Below are positions 9,275-19,400 of a DNA stretch of 64,000 bases, in pieces. Origin of the DNA: Bryobacterales bacterium (lineage in GTDB: Bacteria; Acidobacteriota; Terriglobia; Bryobacterales; Bryobacteraceae); the NCBI GenBank assembly GCA_020846745.1, contig JADLDI010000153.1, positions 39,395-103,394 on the forward strand, given 5' to 3'. The notes under the pieces were generated by a model. That model had not been told where the DNA came from. It did no database searches and worked only from the letters and a program-made list of their open reading frames with translations. The stretch's first letter is position 1. The number at the start of each line of letters is the position of its first letter. The position numbers were made by a program, and so were the translations under genes.

Positions 9275-9734
9275 GAGCGGGGCCGCGCAGGCCATCGGCA
9301 CATGGTTCGGCTGTGGTTTGTCGCCGGTCGCACCTGGGACGGTGGGCGCGCTTGGGGCATTGGTGCCGGTCGTCATCGCTCATCGCTACCTGGGTTTCAC
9401 CGGGTGGCACTGGGTGGCGATTGCCATCGTGGCAACGCCCGTTTCGATTTGGGCCGCATCGCGTATGGCCGAGGCGGCGGGAAAGAAAGACCCGGGCCGC
9501 GTGGTGATCGACGAGGTACTGGGCACATGGATCACGCTGGCCGGCGCGTCGGCGCTCGATTGGCGCAACATCGGCCTCGCCTTCCTGCTGTTCCGTATCT
9601 TCGATATCTGGAAGCCCTTTCCTATTCGGCGGCTCGAGAAACTGCCCGCCGGTACTGGTATCGTGATGGACGACCTGGGCGCGGGCGTCTATGCCGCCCT
9701 TGTCTTATACCTGAGTAATTGGTTGAATCGGTAA
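9264..9734 (+). CDS. pgpA: Phosphatidylglycerophosphatase A
   Basis: The 156-residue membrane protein matches PgpA, which dephosphorylates phosphatidylglycerol phosphate in the final step of phosphatidylglycerol synthesis. Visible markers are 'CGLSPVAPGTVGALGAL' at the first helix, 'DPGRVVIDEVLGTWI' (the acidic Mg-binding stretch), 'FRIFDIWKPFPIRRLE' and 'GIVMDDLGAGVYA'. Four transmembrane segments are apparent. It overlaps yacG and is followed 9 bases later by the TIG/NHL gene. Confidence 0.95.
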   Translation: MTFKSGAAQAIGTWFGCGLSPVAPGTVGALGALVPVVIAHRYLGFTGWHWVAIAIVATPVSIWAASRMAEAAGKKDPGRVVIDEVLGTWITLAGASALDWRNIGLAFLLFRIFDIWKPFPIRRLEKLPAGTGIVMDDLGAGVYAALVLYLSNWLNR

Positions 9735-9743
9735 ATAACAACT

Positions 9744-10778
9744 ATGTCTGACAGCAAATTGTCGAAGCCGGAGATCCGGGAAGTAGTTCCCCCGGCCGCC
9801 ATACCCGGCGGCGAATTTCAAATCCGCGGCATCGATTTCGCCGGCGGCGCCCGGCCGCGCGTCCTGTTCGGCGACGTGACCGCCCCGATTATCGTCGGCT
9901 CCGACCAGTTGATTGTTGCCCGCGTACCGGATCTTGCTCCGCAGGGTCCGCTGTTTGTGGAGAACGGCTCGGAGCGGAGCCAGCCGTGGACCTGTGAGGT
10001 CGGCGTGCAGGTGGCGGATTCCCTGCACCCCGTAGCGAATCCCGCCGTCGATCCTGCTGGTAACGTCTACACGACATTCAGCGGCACACGCGGGCAGAAG
10101 ACACCCGTTTCGGTGTACCGGATCGATCCGCATTTCAACGCCAAACCGTTCCTGTCCGACATCATGAACGCAACGGCGGTGGCCGTGGACCGTGACGGGC
10201 TGATCTATGTGTCGTCGCGGTATGACGGCGTCGTCTACCAGGTGACGCCCCGGGGCGAGATGTCGCTCTACGTCGAAGGCATGGGCATCGCGACCGGCAT
10301 CGTCTTCGATCCCGACGAGAACCTCTATGTCGGCGATCGTAGCGGCACCATCTTCAAGATCGCCCGCAACCGCCAGATCTACGTCTTTGCGACCGTCGAA
10401 CCGTCCATCGCCGCCTACCACCTCACCTTTGGCGTCGACGGATACCTTTACGTCACCGGACCCACTACGTCCAGCTTCGATTCGGTGCACCGCATTTCTC
10501 CGGCCGGCGAAGTGGAGACCTTCTATCGCGGGTTAGGCCGTCCGCAGGGGATGGCATTCGACGCCAACGGCAACCTTTACGTGGCGGCATCGCTCGGCGG
10601 CCGCCGGGGCGTCGTGCGCGTGACGCCGGACCGTGAAGCGCAACTGTTCCTCTCCGGTCCGAACATCGTGGGCCTGGCCTTTGCGCCGCCTACCTATATG
10701 TACGTCACGACGACCAGCGCGCTGTTCCGGGTGGATGCGGGTGTCCGCGGTCTGCCGCTTCCGATTGAATCGCGCTAG
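9744..10778 (+). CDS. IPT/TIG domain plus NHL-type beta-propeller protein
   Basis: The 344-residue protein begins with an IPT/TIG Ig-like domain (about 8-80: 'PGGEFQIRGIDFAGGARPRV'). A propeller of NHL/SMP-30-type blades follows (about 95-340), with repeated 'VDRDGLIYVSSRYDG', 'FDPDENLYVGDRSG' and 'FDANGNLYVAAS' units. There is no signal peptide, which is unusual for this architecture and suggests a cytoplasmic location or a missed export route. It lies between pgpA and cinA in one operon (9 and 12 bases spacing). The family does not give a reaction; a lactonase-like or protein-binding role is possible. Confidence 0.8.
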   Translation: MSDSKLSKPEIREVVPPAAIPGGEFQIRGIDFAGGARPRVLFGDVTAPIIVGSDQLIVARVPDLAPQGPLFVENGSERSQPWTCEVGVQVADSLHPVANPAVDPAGNVYTTFSGTRGQKTPVSVYRIDPHFNAKPFLSDIMNATAVAVDRDGLIYVSSRYDGVVYQVTPRGEMSLYVEGMGIATGIVFDPDENLYVGDRSGTIFKIARNRQIYVFATVEPSIAAYHLTFGVDGYLYVTGPTTSSFDSVHRISPAGEVETFYRGLGRPQGMAFDANGNLYVAASLGGRRGVVRVTPDREAQLFLSGPNIVGLAFAPPTYMYVTTTSALFRVDAGVRGLPLPIESR

Positions 10779-10790
10779 GCGGAGTGCGTT

Positions 10791-12011
10791 ATGAACGCTG
10801 AAATCATCGCGGTCGGGTCCGAACTGCTGACGCCTACGAAGTTGGACACCAACTCGCTCTGGCTGACTGACCAGTTGAACACGCTCGGCATCGAGGTCGT
10901 TCAAAAGACGATCGTGGGTGACGAACGCGCCCGTCTGGCCGCGGTGATTTCCGGAGCACTGGAACGGTCGGACCTGGTGCTGATCACCGGCGGACTCGGG
11001 CCGACGGAGGACGACGTCACGCGCGATGCCGTTTGCCTCGCCTTGGGCCGCTGCCAGCAGTTCCGGCAGGAACTGTGCGACCAGATTGCCGCCCGGTTCG
11101 CGCGAATCAAGCGGCCGATGGCCGAGATCAATAAGCGCCAGGCGTTCCTGATCGATGGGGCCGAAGCGTTGCCGAATGAACGCGGTACGGCGCCCGGCCA
11201 GTGGCTCGCCGTCGGCGCCAAGGCGATCGCCCTGTTGCCCGGTCCGCCCGGAGAATTGAAGGGCTTGTGGGCGGCCGAAGTGCTGCGGCGGGTCACCGCG
11301 ATGGTGCCTCCGCTGCATATCGCGACTGCGCACTTCCGGGTCGCCGGCATGGGCGAATCGGACCTCGACGCCTTGATCGCACCCGCTTATACCAGGTACA
11401 CCAACCCGGTAACCACCATCCTCGCCGCACCCGGCGATGTCCACATTCACCTGCGCGCCCGGTGCGCCGAACAGGCGGAAGCCGAGGCGCTGGTGACGGA
11501 ACTGGGTGCGCAGGTTCGCGAACTGCTGGGCGACCGCATCTATTCCGAAGACGGGGCGGACCTGGAGACGGTGGCCGGGCGACTGCTTCGGGCGCGCGGG
11601 GAGAGCCTGAGTGTCGCCGAAAGCATGACCGGTGGGATGCTCGGTCAGCGCATTACCTCCGTCCCGAACTCATCGGACTACTTCCGCGGCGGCTTCCTGA
11701 CCTACACCAATGAGATGAAGCACTCGCTGCTCGGCGTTCCCGAGGCAATGCTGGCGCAGTACACCGCGGTGAGCGAGCAGGTGGCGATTGCGATGGCGCA
11801 AGGCGCCCGCGAACGGACACGATCCACCTGGGCGCTTTCCGTAACCGGCTATGCAGGCCCGGCCGGCGAGAACGTCGGCAATGTCTACCTCGGCATCGCT
11901 TCTCCGACGATGGCCGAAGCGCGTCACATCCAGTTCGGGTTTGACCGGAACCGCATTCGCAACATGTCGGCGACCACGGCGCTCGACTGGCTGCGCAAGC
12001 ATCTAAAGTGA
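10791..12011 (+). CDS. cinA: CinA-family protein (ADP-ribose pyrophosphatase/nicotinamide-nucleotide amidase)
   Basis: The 406-residue protein has the two-domain CinA layout. The N-terminal MoCF/COG1058 domain includes 'AVGSELLTPTKLDTNSLWL' and 'ITGGLGPTEDDVTRDA'. The C-terminal PncC amidase domain starts near residue 255 ('GESLSVAESMTGGMLGQRI', 'DYFRGGFLTYTNEMK'). The family recycles nicotinamide mononucleotide to nicotinate mononucleotide and is named for its link with competence. The amidase motif reads AESMTGG where most relatives have AESCTGG; the catalytic Ser is kept. It ends the operon that starts at rimO. Confidence 0.93.
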   Translation: MNAEIIAVGSELLTPTKLDTNSLWLTDQLNTLGIEVVQKTIVGDERARLAAVISGALERSDLVLITGGLGPTEDDVTRDAVCLALGRCQQFRQELCDQIAARFARIKRPMAEINKRQAFLIDGAEALPNERGTAPGQWLAVGAKAIALLPGPPGELKGLWAAEVLRRVTAMVPPLHIATAHFRVAGMGESDLDALIAPAYTRYTNPVTTILAAPGDVHIHLRARCAEQAEAEALVTELGAQVRELLGDRIYSEDGADLETVAGRLLRARGESLSVAESMTGGMLGQRITSVPNSSDYFRGGFLTYTNEMKHSLLGVPEAMLAQYTAVSEQVAIAMAQGARERTRSTWALSVTGYAGPAGENVGNVYLGIASPTMAEARHIQFGFDRNRIRNMSATTALDWLRKHLK

Positions 12012-12139
12012 TCCGCTGTGCCGGAGTTCGTTTGGCAAGATCTTGAAATTTCCAGGAAGGTGATCCCCAAGGACCGCGCCGGACGCCCCGTCCGGACCGT
12101 AGGCGCTAGCTCTCCCAACGTCAGATACAATCACAGGAC

Positions 12140-12901
12140 ATGCGCCGCCAGGACAAGATCCTCTCGTTCGCTCTTAGTGCGGTTCTGTGGTTGATCGGCT
12201 TTCTTGGCCGCGACTACCTGCAGAAGAACGTTTTCAAGGATAAAGTACCTGACTTAGGCGTTGTTGCAATTTGGACGATCGGCTGCATTGCGCTGATCGC
12301 CGCACTGTTCGCCTTGTTCCGGACCCGTCATGCGGTCGCCGACACAGTCGTACCCGTTGTTGTGAAGTCCGATTTACAGACGCAATGGGCGACGAAATCC
12401 CAGCTAGATGAACTGCTGACGTTCGGCCGGGCGCAATATTCGAATCCCGACGATCAGTTTGTGTCGCGGCAGATCCTGACCAGCTTCATGCAGAAGTGCG
12501 CAACTGTGGTCCGTCTGTTCCGCGATAAACACGGCAAATTGGTCGGTTTATATATTCTGCTGCCTCTCACGCACACGGCGACTAAAGAGATACTCGCCCG
12601 CGAGATCCTGTCCGCGAAGGATTTCAAGCCTGAGCATGCCGCGCGCGACTTCTCCAAAGCCGCCGCTATTTATGTCACCAATATCTGCGGAGCCGGCCAG
12701 ATCAATCGCGGAAAGGTCCACAGAGAACTGCGCGACCAGATGAGACAGATCGGAACCGCCTATCACAACATCGAATATTTCTTCGCCCGCGGCGGTGCAC
12801 CCGACGGCATCCGGCTACTCGAGAAGTACGACTTCGAACCCATCGAGAAAGACCTCGATCCCAAGCAGATCTGGAAGCGGCGCCTGACGGCGAGACTGTA
12901 A
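12140..12901 (+). CDS. Membrane-anchored protein with possible GNAT-like domain
   Basis: The 253-residue protein has two transmembrane helices near the N-terminus ('FALSAVLWLIGFLG' and 'VAIWTIGCIALIAALFALF') and a soluble C-terminal part of about 170 residues. That part has an order resembling an N-acetyltransferase fold: 'DKHGKLVGLYILLPL' (beta hairpin), 'AAIYVTNICGAG' (beta4 equivalent) and 'DGIRLLEKYDFEPI' near the end. The classic Q/R-x-x-G-x-G/A acetyl-CoA loop is not clear, so the GNAT assignment is only an inference from the pattern. No operon partner is apparent. Confidence 0.6.
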   Translation: MRRQDKILSFALSAVLWLIGFLGRDYLQKNVFKDKVPDLGVVAIWTIGCIALIAALFALFRTRHAVADTVVPVVVKSDLQTQWATKSQLDELLTFGRAQYSNPDDQFVSRQILTSFMQKCATVVRLFRDKHGKLVGLYILLPLTHTATKEILAREILSAKDFKPEHAARDFSKAAAIYVTNICGAGQINRGKVHRELRDQMRQIGTAYHNIEYFFARGGAPDGIRLLEKYDFEPIEKDLDPKQIWKRRLTARL

Positions 12902-12942
12902 GCGAACACTCCGCACGCGGAATCGTGCCCGCCGCGAATTCA

Positions 12943-12969
12943 GGGCCGCCGTCCTCTACACGGCGGCCC
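12943..12969. terminator. Strong GC hairpin between convergent genes
   Basis: A perfect 10-bp stem, GGGCCGCCGT paired with ACGGCGGCCC, encloses a 7-base loop. It lies between the end of the membrane protein gene (12901) and the 3' end of the minus-strand Ig-like gene (13016). No U-run follows on either strand, so it may act as a bidirectional or Rho-assisted terminator. Confidence 0.6.
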
Positions 12970-13015
12970 CTCGTGCCTAACCTGGTCGAACCGGAAAATG
13001 CGAGCTCGCCTTGCT

Positions 13016-15670
13016 TCACCAGCGCAGCATCAGCAGACTATGGTTTGGCGTCGCTGTGGGAAGCAGATAGAACCGATCTCCGCCGCTGGCGCAACCAAAT
13101 ATCCTGAGCGACACGGCGTCGGTACCGTTAAACGATCCATCCCATGCCTTCAGTTCATACTGGCAAGCGTTGTTTCCGTTCAACAGACCCGCCCCACGCA
13201 GCGTTCCTTGCCGCTGGTTGGTCAGCACCATCCAAGCCATGCTGGTGCTCTTGAACCCGATGTTACCTGGCTTGAACTGAAACTCCAGCGCGCCGGTCGG
13301 CGTCGTTTGCCGCGGCAGGTATGTGGCGATGAACGCGAGCAGCCCCAGTCCCGATGCCGTCGGATTCGCCCGATCGGCCCCCGCGGGCGACGCGAATTGC
13401 ACCGCCCCCGTGATGAACCCGCCCGATGGATCGTACACTGCCAGCGAAGCGCAAACCGCCGCGCCCGTATTGCCTGGCACATCGGTTCCCCGCACGCAGA
13501 TCTCGTACACACCGGGTTCGTTGAACGCCGGCAGCGTGGCGGACGCTTGCGTTGTCGTTGCCGCCGCCGGCGCCAGTAACATGCTCTGCCATGCCCCGCC
13601 GTTTACGCTGAACGACGCGGAGGCGATGTTACTCCCGCCTGTCGTAGCGTCACTGACGGAAGCTCTCACCGTGGTCGCCACACGGATCGCAACCGCGTTC
13701 TGCCCCAATGTCACATTCGAGGTCACCGGACCCGCCGCATCCGATGCGCCGCCCGTCACATTCAGCGATGCCTGGGCCGTCTTTCCGCCATTGGCGCCGG
13801 TTACCGTATGCGGACCCGCCACCGCCGCCGTGCACACCGCCCCTGTACACGACCCGTTCGGGCTAATGCTGAAGGTTGTCGTCGAAGTAACATTGCCGAT
13901 CGTGTTATTGAACTTATCGAAGGCCGTCGCCGTGTAACTCTGGTTGCCGCCCGCTACAATCGACCCGCTCGCAGGGCTGAGCGCAATATGGTCTAGTAAC
14001 CCGGGCGAAGTCCACCCCACCGAAACCTGGTTCGACGTGACGCTTTTGACCGTCGCCGTAATCTGGTCCGTACCCGCCGTCGGGCTCGAATAACTGAACG
14101 TCGCCTGCCCGTTCGCATCCGTCACCAACGCACCCGGCTCCGCTTTATTCGGACCGCTCAGCATATGGAAGGTCACCGTCTTGTCCTTGAGCGGCGCCCC
14201 GTTGGCATCCCTCACCGTCGCCACGATCGTTTGTGCCTGTCCAATCGCCACACTCGCGCTCGCGGGCGTAAGCGTAATGCTAGCCGCAGGCTTTGAAACC
14301 GGCGCCGGTGGACCCAGTGCCACGATCTCGGGAACCGGATTCCCCGATTCGTCGATGATAAAGTCCGCCGCCGGCGTCATCGTTTCTCCAAAGTTCGCGG
14401 AACCGCCATTCTGCGAAAACGCGCTGACATCGAACAGCAGGACAAAGTAACCACCCGGAGCAACCGTAAACTGGCCCGTTTGCATCGGAATCGACTGCAG
14501 CACACCGTCCTGGAACCCGGGAAACGCCGAAGACATCGCTAGCACGCTATTGGGAAACAGGTTCGCCAGCGATAACGTGCCGTCCCCGTTGCGCAACGCC
14601 CCAAGACCGTCGCGTTGCAGTAAGTACTGTTCCGGCGGCGTCGTCCCAATCGTACTCGTGAACCCGTCCTGCTTCAGCACATAAACGAAGGCCGCCGTCT
14701 TTCCTCCCGTATAATACGCCCCGTGCAGCACGGTCTTAATCCTGATCGTCTTCGCCGTAGAACTTGTGTTCTTAAACGTCCGGTAGGCAACTCCTCGCGC
14801 CCCGGCACTCGCGCACGGTCCCCAATACAGGCTCCAGCAGGTGCTCGCATTCGCGCCTGCGCTCAACCCGTTCAGATTCTCGATGCTGCTGTCTTCCAAT
14901 CCCGCCGTCAGCCGGCCGACCGCGAACGTCCCGCCATAGCCCGCCAGATCGATAATCCAGTGGTAATCGAGCGCCTTACCCTCGCCCCCCGAGATTGTGT
15001 CGAATGGGCCCGACGGATTCCCCGTCATCATCGATCGCGTCGCCGTCCCGAACGTCAACCCCGCGAATGGCGCCCCCCACACCCGCACGCCAAACGCATC
15101 GTTCGACGTTAGATCGAAATAGCCGATATTTTCATTACCGAAGTACGCGTACCGCTCCAGCGGACTCGCCACGCCGGTGGCAGCGCTACGGTTGAAACCC
15201 GTCCCTACCACCGGCTCAAACGTCACCCAATAAGTGCCCGCCGCCAGCACCGGCGTAAAAGACGAGAATGTCACCCATTGCGCCGCGCCGGCGCCGTCAA
15301 CGGTGTACGTCTGCTGATAAATCGCCGACGCGCCCAAAGACGATGAAGCCGCCATGCCCGGCAAGCCGTTCCGCGCCGGATCCACCGACCGGATCACTAC
15401 CGACACCTGTCCCCCGGACCCTCCTGTCAGCCACAAGTCCACATGATCCAATTGTGTGGATTGCGTCAGCGTGAACCGCGCACCCAGAAAATTGAAATCG
15501 GTCGCGCACCGCGGTTGCGGCGAGCACCCCGTCGACCCCGCCCCGAAAAGGCTCGGCGCGCCTATGCTCGACGTCCCCCCCGCGCCCGTATCCACCAGCG
15601 CCGTTATTTGCGCTTCCGCCAAACCGGCGGTAATTGCCACAATCGCTATAGCTTTCTTTATCAGATGCAT
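13016..15670 (-). CDS. Secreted Ig-like (Big_1-type) repeat protein
   Basis: I place the start at the ATG at 15670, giving 884 residues. It is preceded by an AGGGGGAG ribosome-binding site and begins with a clear signal peptide ('MHLIKKAIAIVAITAGLAEA'). The longer open frame to 15895 has no such features. The N-terminal ~200 residues form a beta-rich domain of the kind seen in choice-of-anchor proteins ('LDHVDLWLTGGSGG'). A middle region is followed by two bacterial Ig-like domains ('TVRDANGAPLKDKTVTF', 'HIALSPASGSIVAGG'). The final ~120 residues ('TGALEFQFKPGNIGFKSTS') resemble a terminal domain seen in other secreted Ig proteins. It is divergent from the ECF sigma gene at 15831, with 160 bases between, so it is a plausible target of that sigma factor. 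Confidence 0.82.
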   Translation of the reverse strand: MHLIKKAIAIVAITAGLAEAQITALVDTGAGGTSSIGAPSLFGAGSTGCSPQPRCATDFNFLGARFTLTQSTQLDHVDLWLTGGSGGQVSVVIRSVDPARNGLPGMAASSSLGASAIYQQTYTVDGAGAAQWVTFSSFTPVLAAGTYWVTFEPVVGTGFNRSAATGVASPLERYAYFGNENIGYFDLTSNDAFGVRVWGAPFAGLTFGTATRSMMTGNPSGPFDTISGGEGKALDYHWIIDLAGYGGTFAVGRLTAGLEDSSIENLNGLSAGANASTCWSLYWGPCASAGARGVAYRTFKNTSSTAKTIRIKTVLHGAYYTGGKTAAFVYVLKQDGFTSTIGTTPPEQYLLQRDGLGALRNGDGTLSLANLFPNSVLAMSSAFPGFQDGVLQSIPMQTGQFTVAPGGYFVLLFDVSAFSQNGGSANFGETMTPAADFIIDESGNPVPEIVALGPPAPVSKPAASITLTPASASVAIGQAQTIVATVRDANGAPLKDKTVTFHMLSGPNKAEPGALVTDANGQATFSYSSPTAGTDQITATVKSVTSNQVSVGWTSPGLLDHIALSPASGSIVAGGNQSYTATAFDKFNNTIGNVTSTTTFSISPNGSCTGAVCTAAVAGPHTVTGANGGKTAQASLNVTGGASDAAGPVTSNVTLGQNAVAIRVATTVRASVSDATTGGSNIASASFSVNGGAWQSMLLAPAAATTTQASATLPAFNEPGVYEICVRGTDVPGNTGAAVCASLAVYDPSGGFITGAVQFASPAGADRANPTASGLGLLAFIATYLPRQTTPTGALEFQFKPGNIGFKSTSMAWMVLTNQRQGTLRGAGLLNGNNACQYELKAWDGSFNGTDAVSLRIFGCASGGDRFYLLPTATPNHSLLMLRW

Positions 15671-15830
15671 CGTCAAACTCCCCCTGAGATGTTTTAGGTG
15701 CCGACGATATATGCGCACCGGCAACGAAATCCCACGAAAATTTCTGAAGCCGCACCCCCACGGCCCACCTACCCGGTCCCCTCCCCGGTCCAAGGCACTC
15801 GTGTCATCGTTTGTGATACGCTCGTCATAC

Positions 15831-16379
15831 ATGTCCGAGCCGTTCGTTGCCCTTTGGCATCGCGCCCAGGCCGGTGACCATCTGGCGCACAACACCCTCT
15901 ACCAACTCGCCTTCCAGCGGCTCCGTACCATCGCCTCCGCACTCCTTCGCCGCGAATCCGCCGGACACACGCTCCAACCCACCGCTCTCGTCAGCGAGTT
16001 GTTCCTCAAGTTGCACCGGTTCGAATCGCGTTTGGTCGACGAAGACCATTTCTTCCGCATCGCCGCCCGCGCCATGCGACAGGTCTTAATTGATCGTGGC
16101 CGCGCCAAACGTGCCCGCTCTTCCCCCGACGAGGTGCGGCATCTCCTGTTCGCCTCCCGCCAGGACGCGACCGCCTGCGAAGACACCTTGGCGGTACGCC
16201 TGATCTTCGAAAAGCTCCGCACCATGGACCGCCGCACTGCCGACACCGTCTGGCTCCGCACCGTGGAAGGGCTTACCGTCCCCGAGCTCAGCCGCCTCCA
16301 GCGCCGCGAAGAATGGAAGGTCCGCGCCGACTACGACTTCGGCCTCCGCTGGATGGCCAACCACCTCACCTGTGACTAG
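15831..16379 (+). CDS. ECF sigma factor, ECF43/TIGR02999-like
   Basis: With the ATG at 15831 the protein has 182 residues. Region 2 runs over about residues 15-85 and includes 'DEDHFFRIAARAMRQVLID'. Region 4 covers about 125-180 ('LRTMDRRTADTVWLRTVEGL'). The usual acidic 'DAEDLVQE' element of region 2.2 is replaced by 'LQPTALVSELFLKL'. This is typical of the sigma group linked to Ser/Thr kinases, in which a threonine there (T51 here) is the phosphorylation site in studied relatives such as Vibrio EcfP. The longer open frame to 15456 covers the neighbouring gene on the other strand and is not used. It is convergent with a Ser/Thr kinase gene 55 bases away and divergent from an Ig-like secreted protein. 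No anti-sigma gene is adjacent. Confidence 0.88.
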   Translation: MSEPFVALWHRAQAGDHLAHNTLYQLAFQRLRTIASALLRRESAGHTLQPTALVSELFLKLHRFESRLVDEDHFFRIAARAMRQVLIDRGRAKRARSSPDEVRHLLFASRQDATACEDTLAVRLIFEKLRTMDRRTADTVWLRTVEGLTVPELSRLQRREEWKVRADYDFGLRWMANHLTCD

Positions 16380-16434
16380 GGAGCGTAAGTACCGGCACCC
16401 GTTCCCTCGTAACCCAAGCCGCCCGCGCTGAAAG

Positions 16435-19400
16435 TCAGCACCGGCAGGCCTCCGCAACCTCCTTGCTCCACTCCATTACCTGCGCCGGCCGTGCCGCCGG
16501 ATCGGCCTGCAGGGCCATCCCGAGCCTCTCCGCCAGGAACTTCGCGCGCACCTCCCCTAACACCACGCCCAGCACTCCCTCCAACTCCACCGCAAACTGC
16601 CGGTCCACCACCATGCTCCGGAAATCGGCCAGCCGTTTGCCCGTCAGTATTTCCAGCACAATCACCCCCACCGAGAACACGTCGCTTGCGACCGAATACC
16701 GGCCCGCCAGCCGTTCCGGAGCCATGTAGTGGAACGATCCTTCCAGCATCCTTGTCTCCGCCATCCGGTTTTCCCCCGCCCACAGTCCAGCGGTTCCGAA
16801 ATCCAAAATCACCACTCTTTCCCGCTCCGTTCCCGCGTCCGTCAACATCAGGTTCTCGGGTTTCAAGTCCCGATGCACAATCCCCAACCGGTGCACCGCC
16901 TCCAACGCCGAGCCGATTTGCTCCACCATCCGGGCCGCTCGCCGCGGTGCCAACGGACCGGCCGCAAGCGCTTCCCGCAGTGTCTCCCCTTCCAAAAACG
17001 GCATCGCAATGCACGGTTCGCCGCCCGCTTCCACCCACGAATGCAAGATCCGGATCACCCCCGCATGGTCGACCGAGCGCACCGCGGCGACTTCCTGTGC
17101 GAACCGCTGCCGCACCGCGCGATCTGTTCCCGCCGCAACCTTCAGGATCTTCACCGCCACCTTCTGTCCGTGGTCCTCCCGGTCCCGAGCCTCGAACACC
17201 TGCGAAAAACCGCCGCGCGACACCGCCCGCACCAGTTCGTAGCGTCCCGCCATCAGTGTCCCTGCTTCCGTCGCATCGCGCGAAGCCGCCGTCTCGCGCC
17301 TGCGGTCCAGGCGCCGGCGCAGCATGAAGGCTGCTTTCTCTAACCGGAACATCGCCGTTCCCCATAGGCCCGTGTAATGGCCCGCCGCGCCGAGCACGCC
17401 TGCGATTGCCGCCAACCCCAACAGCCCAGGCCACCATGTCGTGCGTGGAGGGCCTACCCGGAACGCGTACGTCCGAGTTTCCGGTTTACCCCTTCCCGTC
17501 CACGCCATCTCTAACCGGTACTCCTCCTCCGGCATGTCCGTCCACTCCAGTACACCGTCCCGGCTCGTCCGCCATTCCTCCTCGCCCGGCAACAAGCGAT
17601 ACCGCACCGGCACGTCCCGGAATGGCGGACCATCCATCGTCCCCACTTCCACCCGCAACTTCTTCAACTCCGCCGGCAACTCCGTCGGTATTTCCGCCGG
17701 CAGAACGTACGATTGCCCGTCCGCAACCACGTTTGCTATCCGCGGTGTGCCCGCCGGCGCCGCAAACCACCCTTCGTCCGGAGTCATGTGCGTCAGCCCT
17801 TCCTCGCCCGCAATCCACACGCTTCCATCCGTATCCTCGAAAAACCCGAAAATCTCCGTCTCGTTCGCTGCCAGCCCCTTCCCCATCGGAATACGAATCC
17901 ACTCCTCCGGTCCCAGATGCCGGCCATCCGCTACCTGCACCCCTTCCGTCGTCCCACGCCAGATCCACCCCCTGGAATCGCGCTTCACAAAGTTCGTATC
18001 CGGCGGACCGTACCCCGAAGCCGGATCGTAATCCGTCACCTTCCAGATGTCGCCCTCACGCCGCAATCGCGAATACACACCCGCCCGCCGGTACGCCGCC
18101 CATATCTCACCCTCGCCGGCAACCAACGATCGCACGGCTTCTATCGGCCGATCCGTCCGCAGCATGTTCCATTGCCCGTTCCCATCCAGCCAGGCAATTC
18201 CCGACCGGTACCCCACCCATAACCGGCCGGTGCTATCCACCTCCAAATCGGCCACATGTTGTCGGTCGTTCCCCGCTTCGCCCGGCAACCGGACCGGATG
18301 AACCGTATACGCCCCGGGCCTCCCCTCCACCCGCACCAACCAGCGCCGGGCCACCACCCAAATCTCGCCCTTCGCATCCCTGACAATTTCGCGGTACCCC
18401 ATGTCAGGCTCAGGGTCCCGCAGCCTCTCCACCACTCGGCCCTGTCGCGAAATCCGTACCAGGCCCAAATCGCGGACCGCCGCCAGAAACTCTCCTCCCT
18501 CCAGCGCCAACACACCGTCAAACCGGTGATTCCCTTCGGTAAAGCTCTTCCACCGGCCACCCTCCGGTTGCCTCCGGTACAAATGTTTGTGGCTGCTCAG
18601 CACGTGCCCGCCCGCCCCGTCGCGGATCACCTGCACCGGAGCCTCGCCGTCCAGGTCCTCTGGAAACCACCGCTCCCACCCCGGCTCCACCGTCCACTTC
18701 ACCAACCCGCGCCGCAAGTAAGCTACCCATAAGTTCCCTTTACTGTCTTCTAACCCGGCTGTCGGCGGATACACATCGTTTGCCGCCCGGTCTCGAAATG
18801 CCGCCTTCCCGGTGACTTCCTGAATCGACTCGCCCACAAACCACAACCGCCCGTTGCGTCCCGGCAATAGCGGACCCTGCCGCCGCCGCTCCGCCGCCGC
18901 CTTCCGCTTCAGCCGTTCCCGGCCGCCCCTACCCGCCACCAGCGCTTCTACATCGGTCGCCGTCCACACCGCGCCATCTGCATTTCCCGCCACTGCCGAC
19001 TGAAACCCCGTCACCTCGGGACCAAGGTGAAGCGCCTCAGGCGCCCGCGGATCGAACCAGCACGGAACATCCGGCTTCAGACAAACCGACCAGATTCTCC
19101 CCCATGCATCGGTCAACAAATCCCGGCGTAATCCGTGGCTCAGCCTTCGCCCCACCCCGCTCAAATCAAATTCATAGAGCGAGCCCGTCTTGACGAACAC
19201 CTTCTCTCCCGCCGCCGCAATGCTCGTAACGTCCTGCCCCCGCAGCAAAACGTCCACCGCTCCACCCGCGCGCAACCGCGCCAACCCCTCATAACTCCCC
19301 ACCCACACCGAACCGTCTTTTGCCACCGCCACCGCCCGCGCACTGACAAACGGATAACTTCGAACTTTCGCGAAATGCAGCCCGTCAAACCGGTACAACC

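Noticed and set aside
9705..11450. Minus-strand frames of 261 and 305 codons
   Set aside because: Shadows of the TIG/NHL and cinA genes without start signals or recognisable domains.
16376..18383. Long frames of 353 codons (minus) and 278 and 325 codons (plus) across the kinase gene
   Set aside because: Gly/Arg- or Pro-rich shadows of the kinase gene caused by high GC; the kinase frame has all the conserved motifs.
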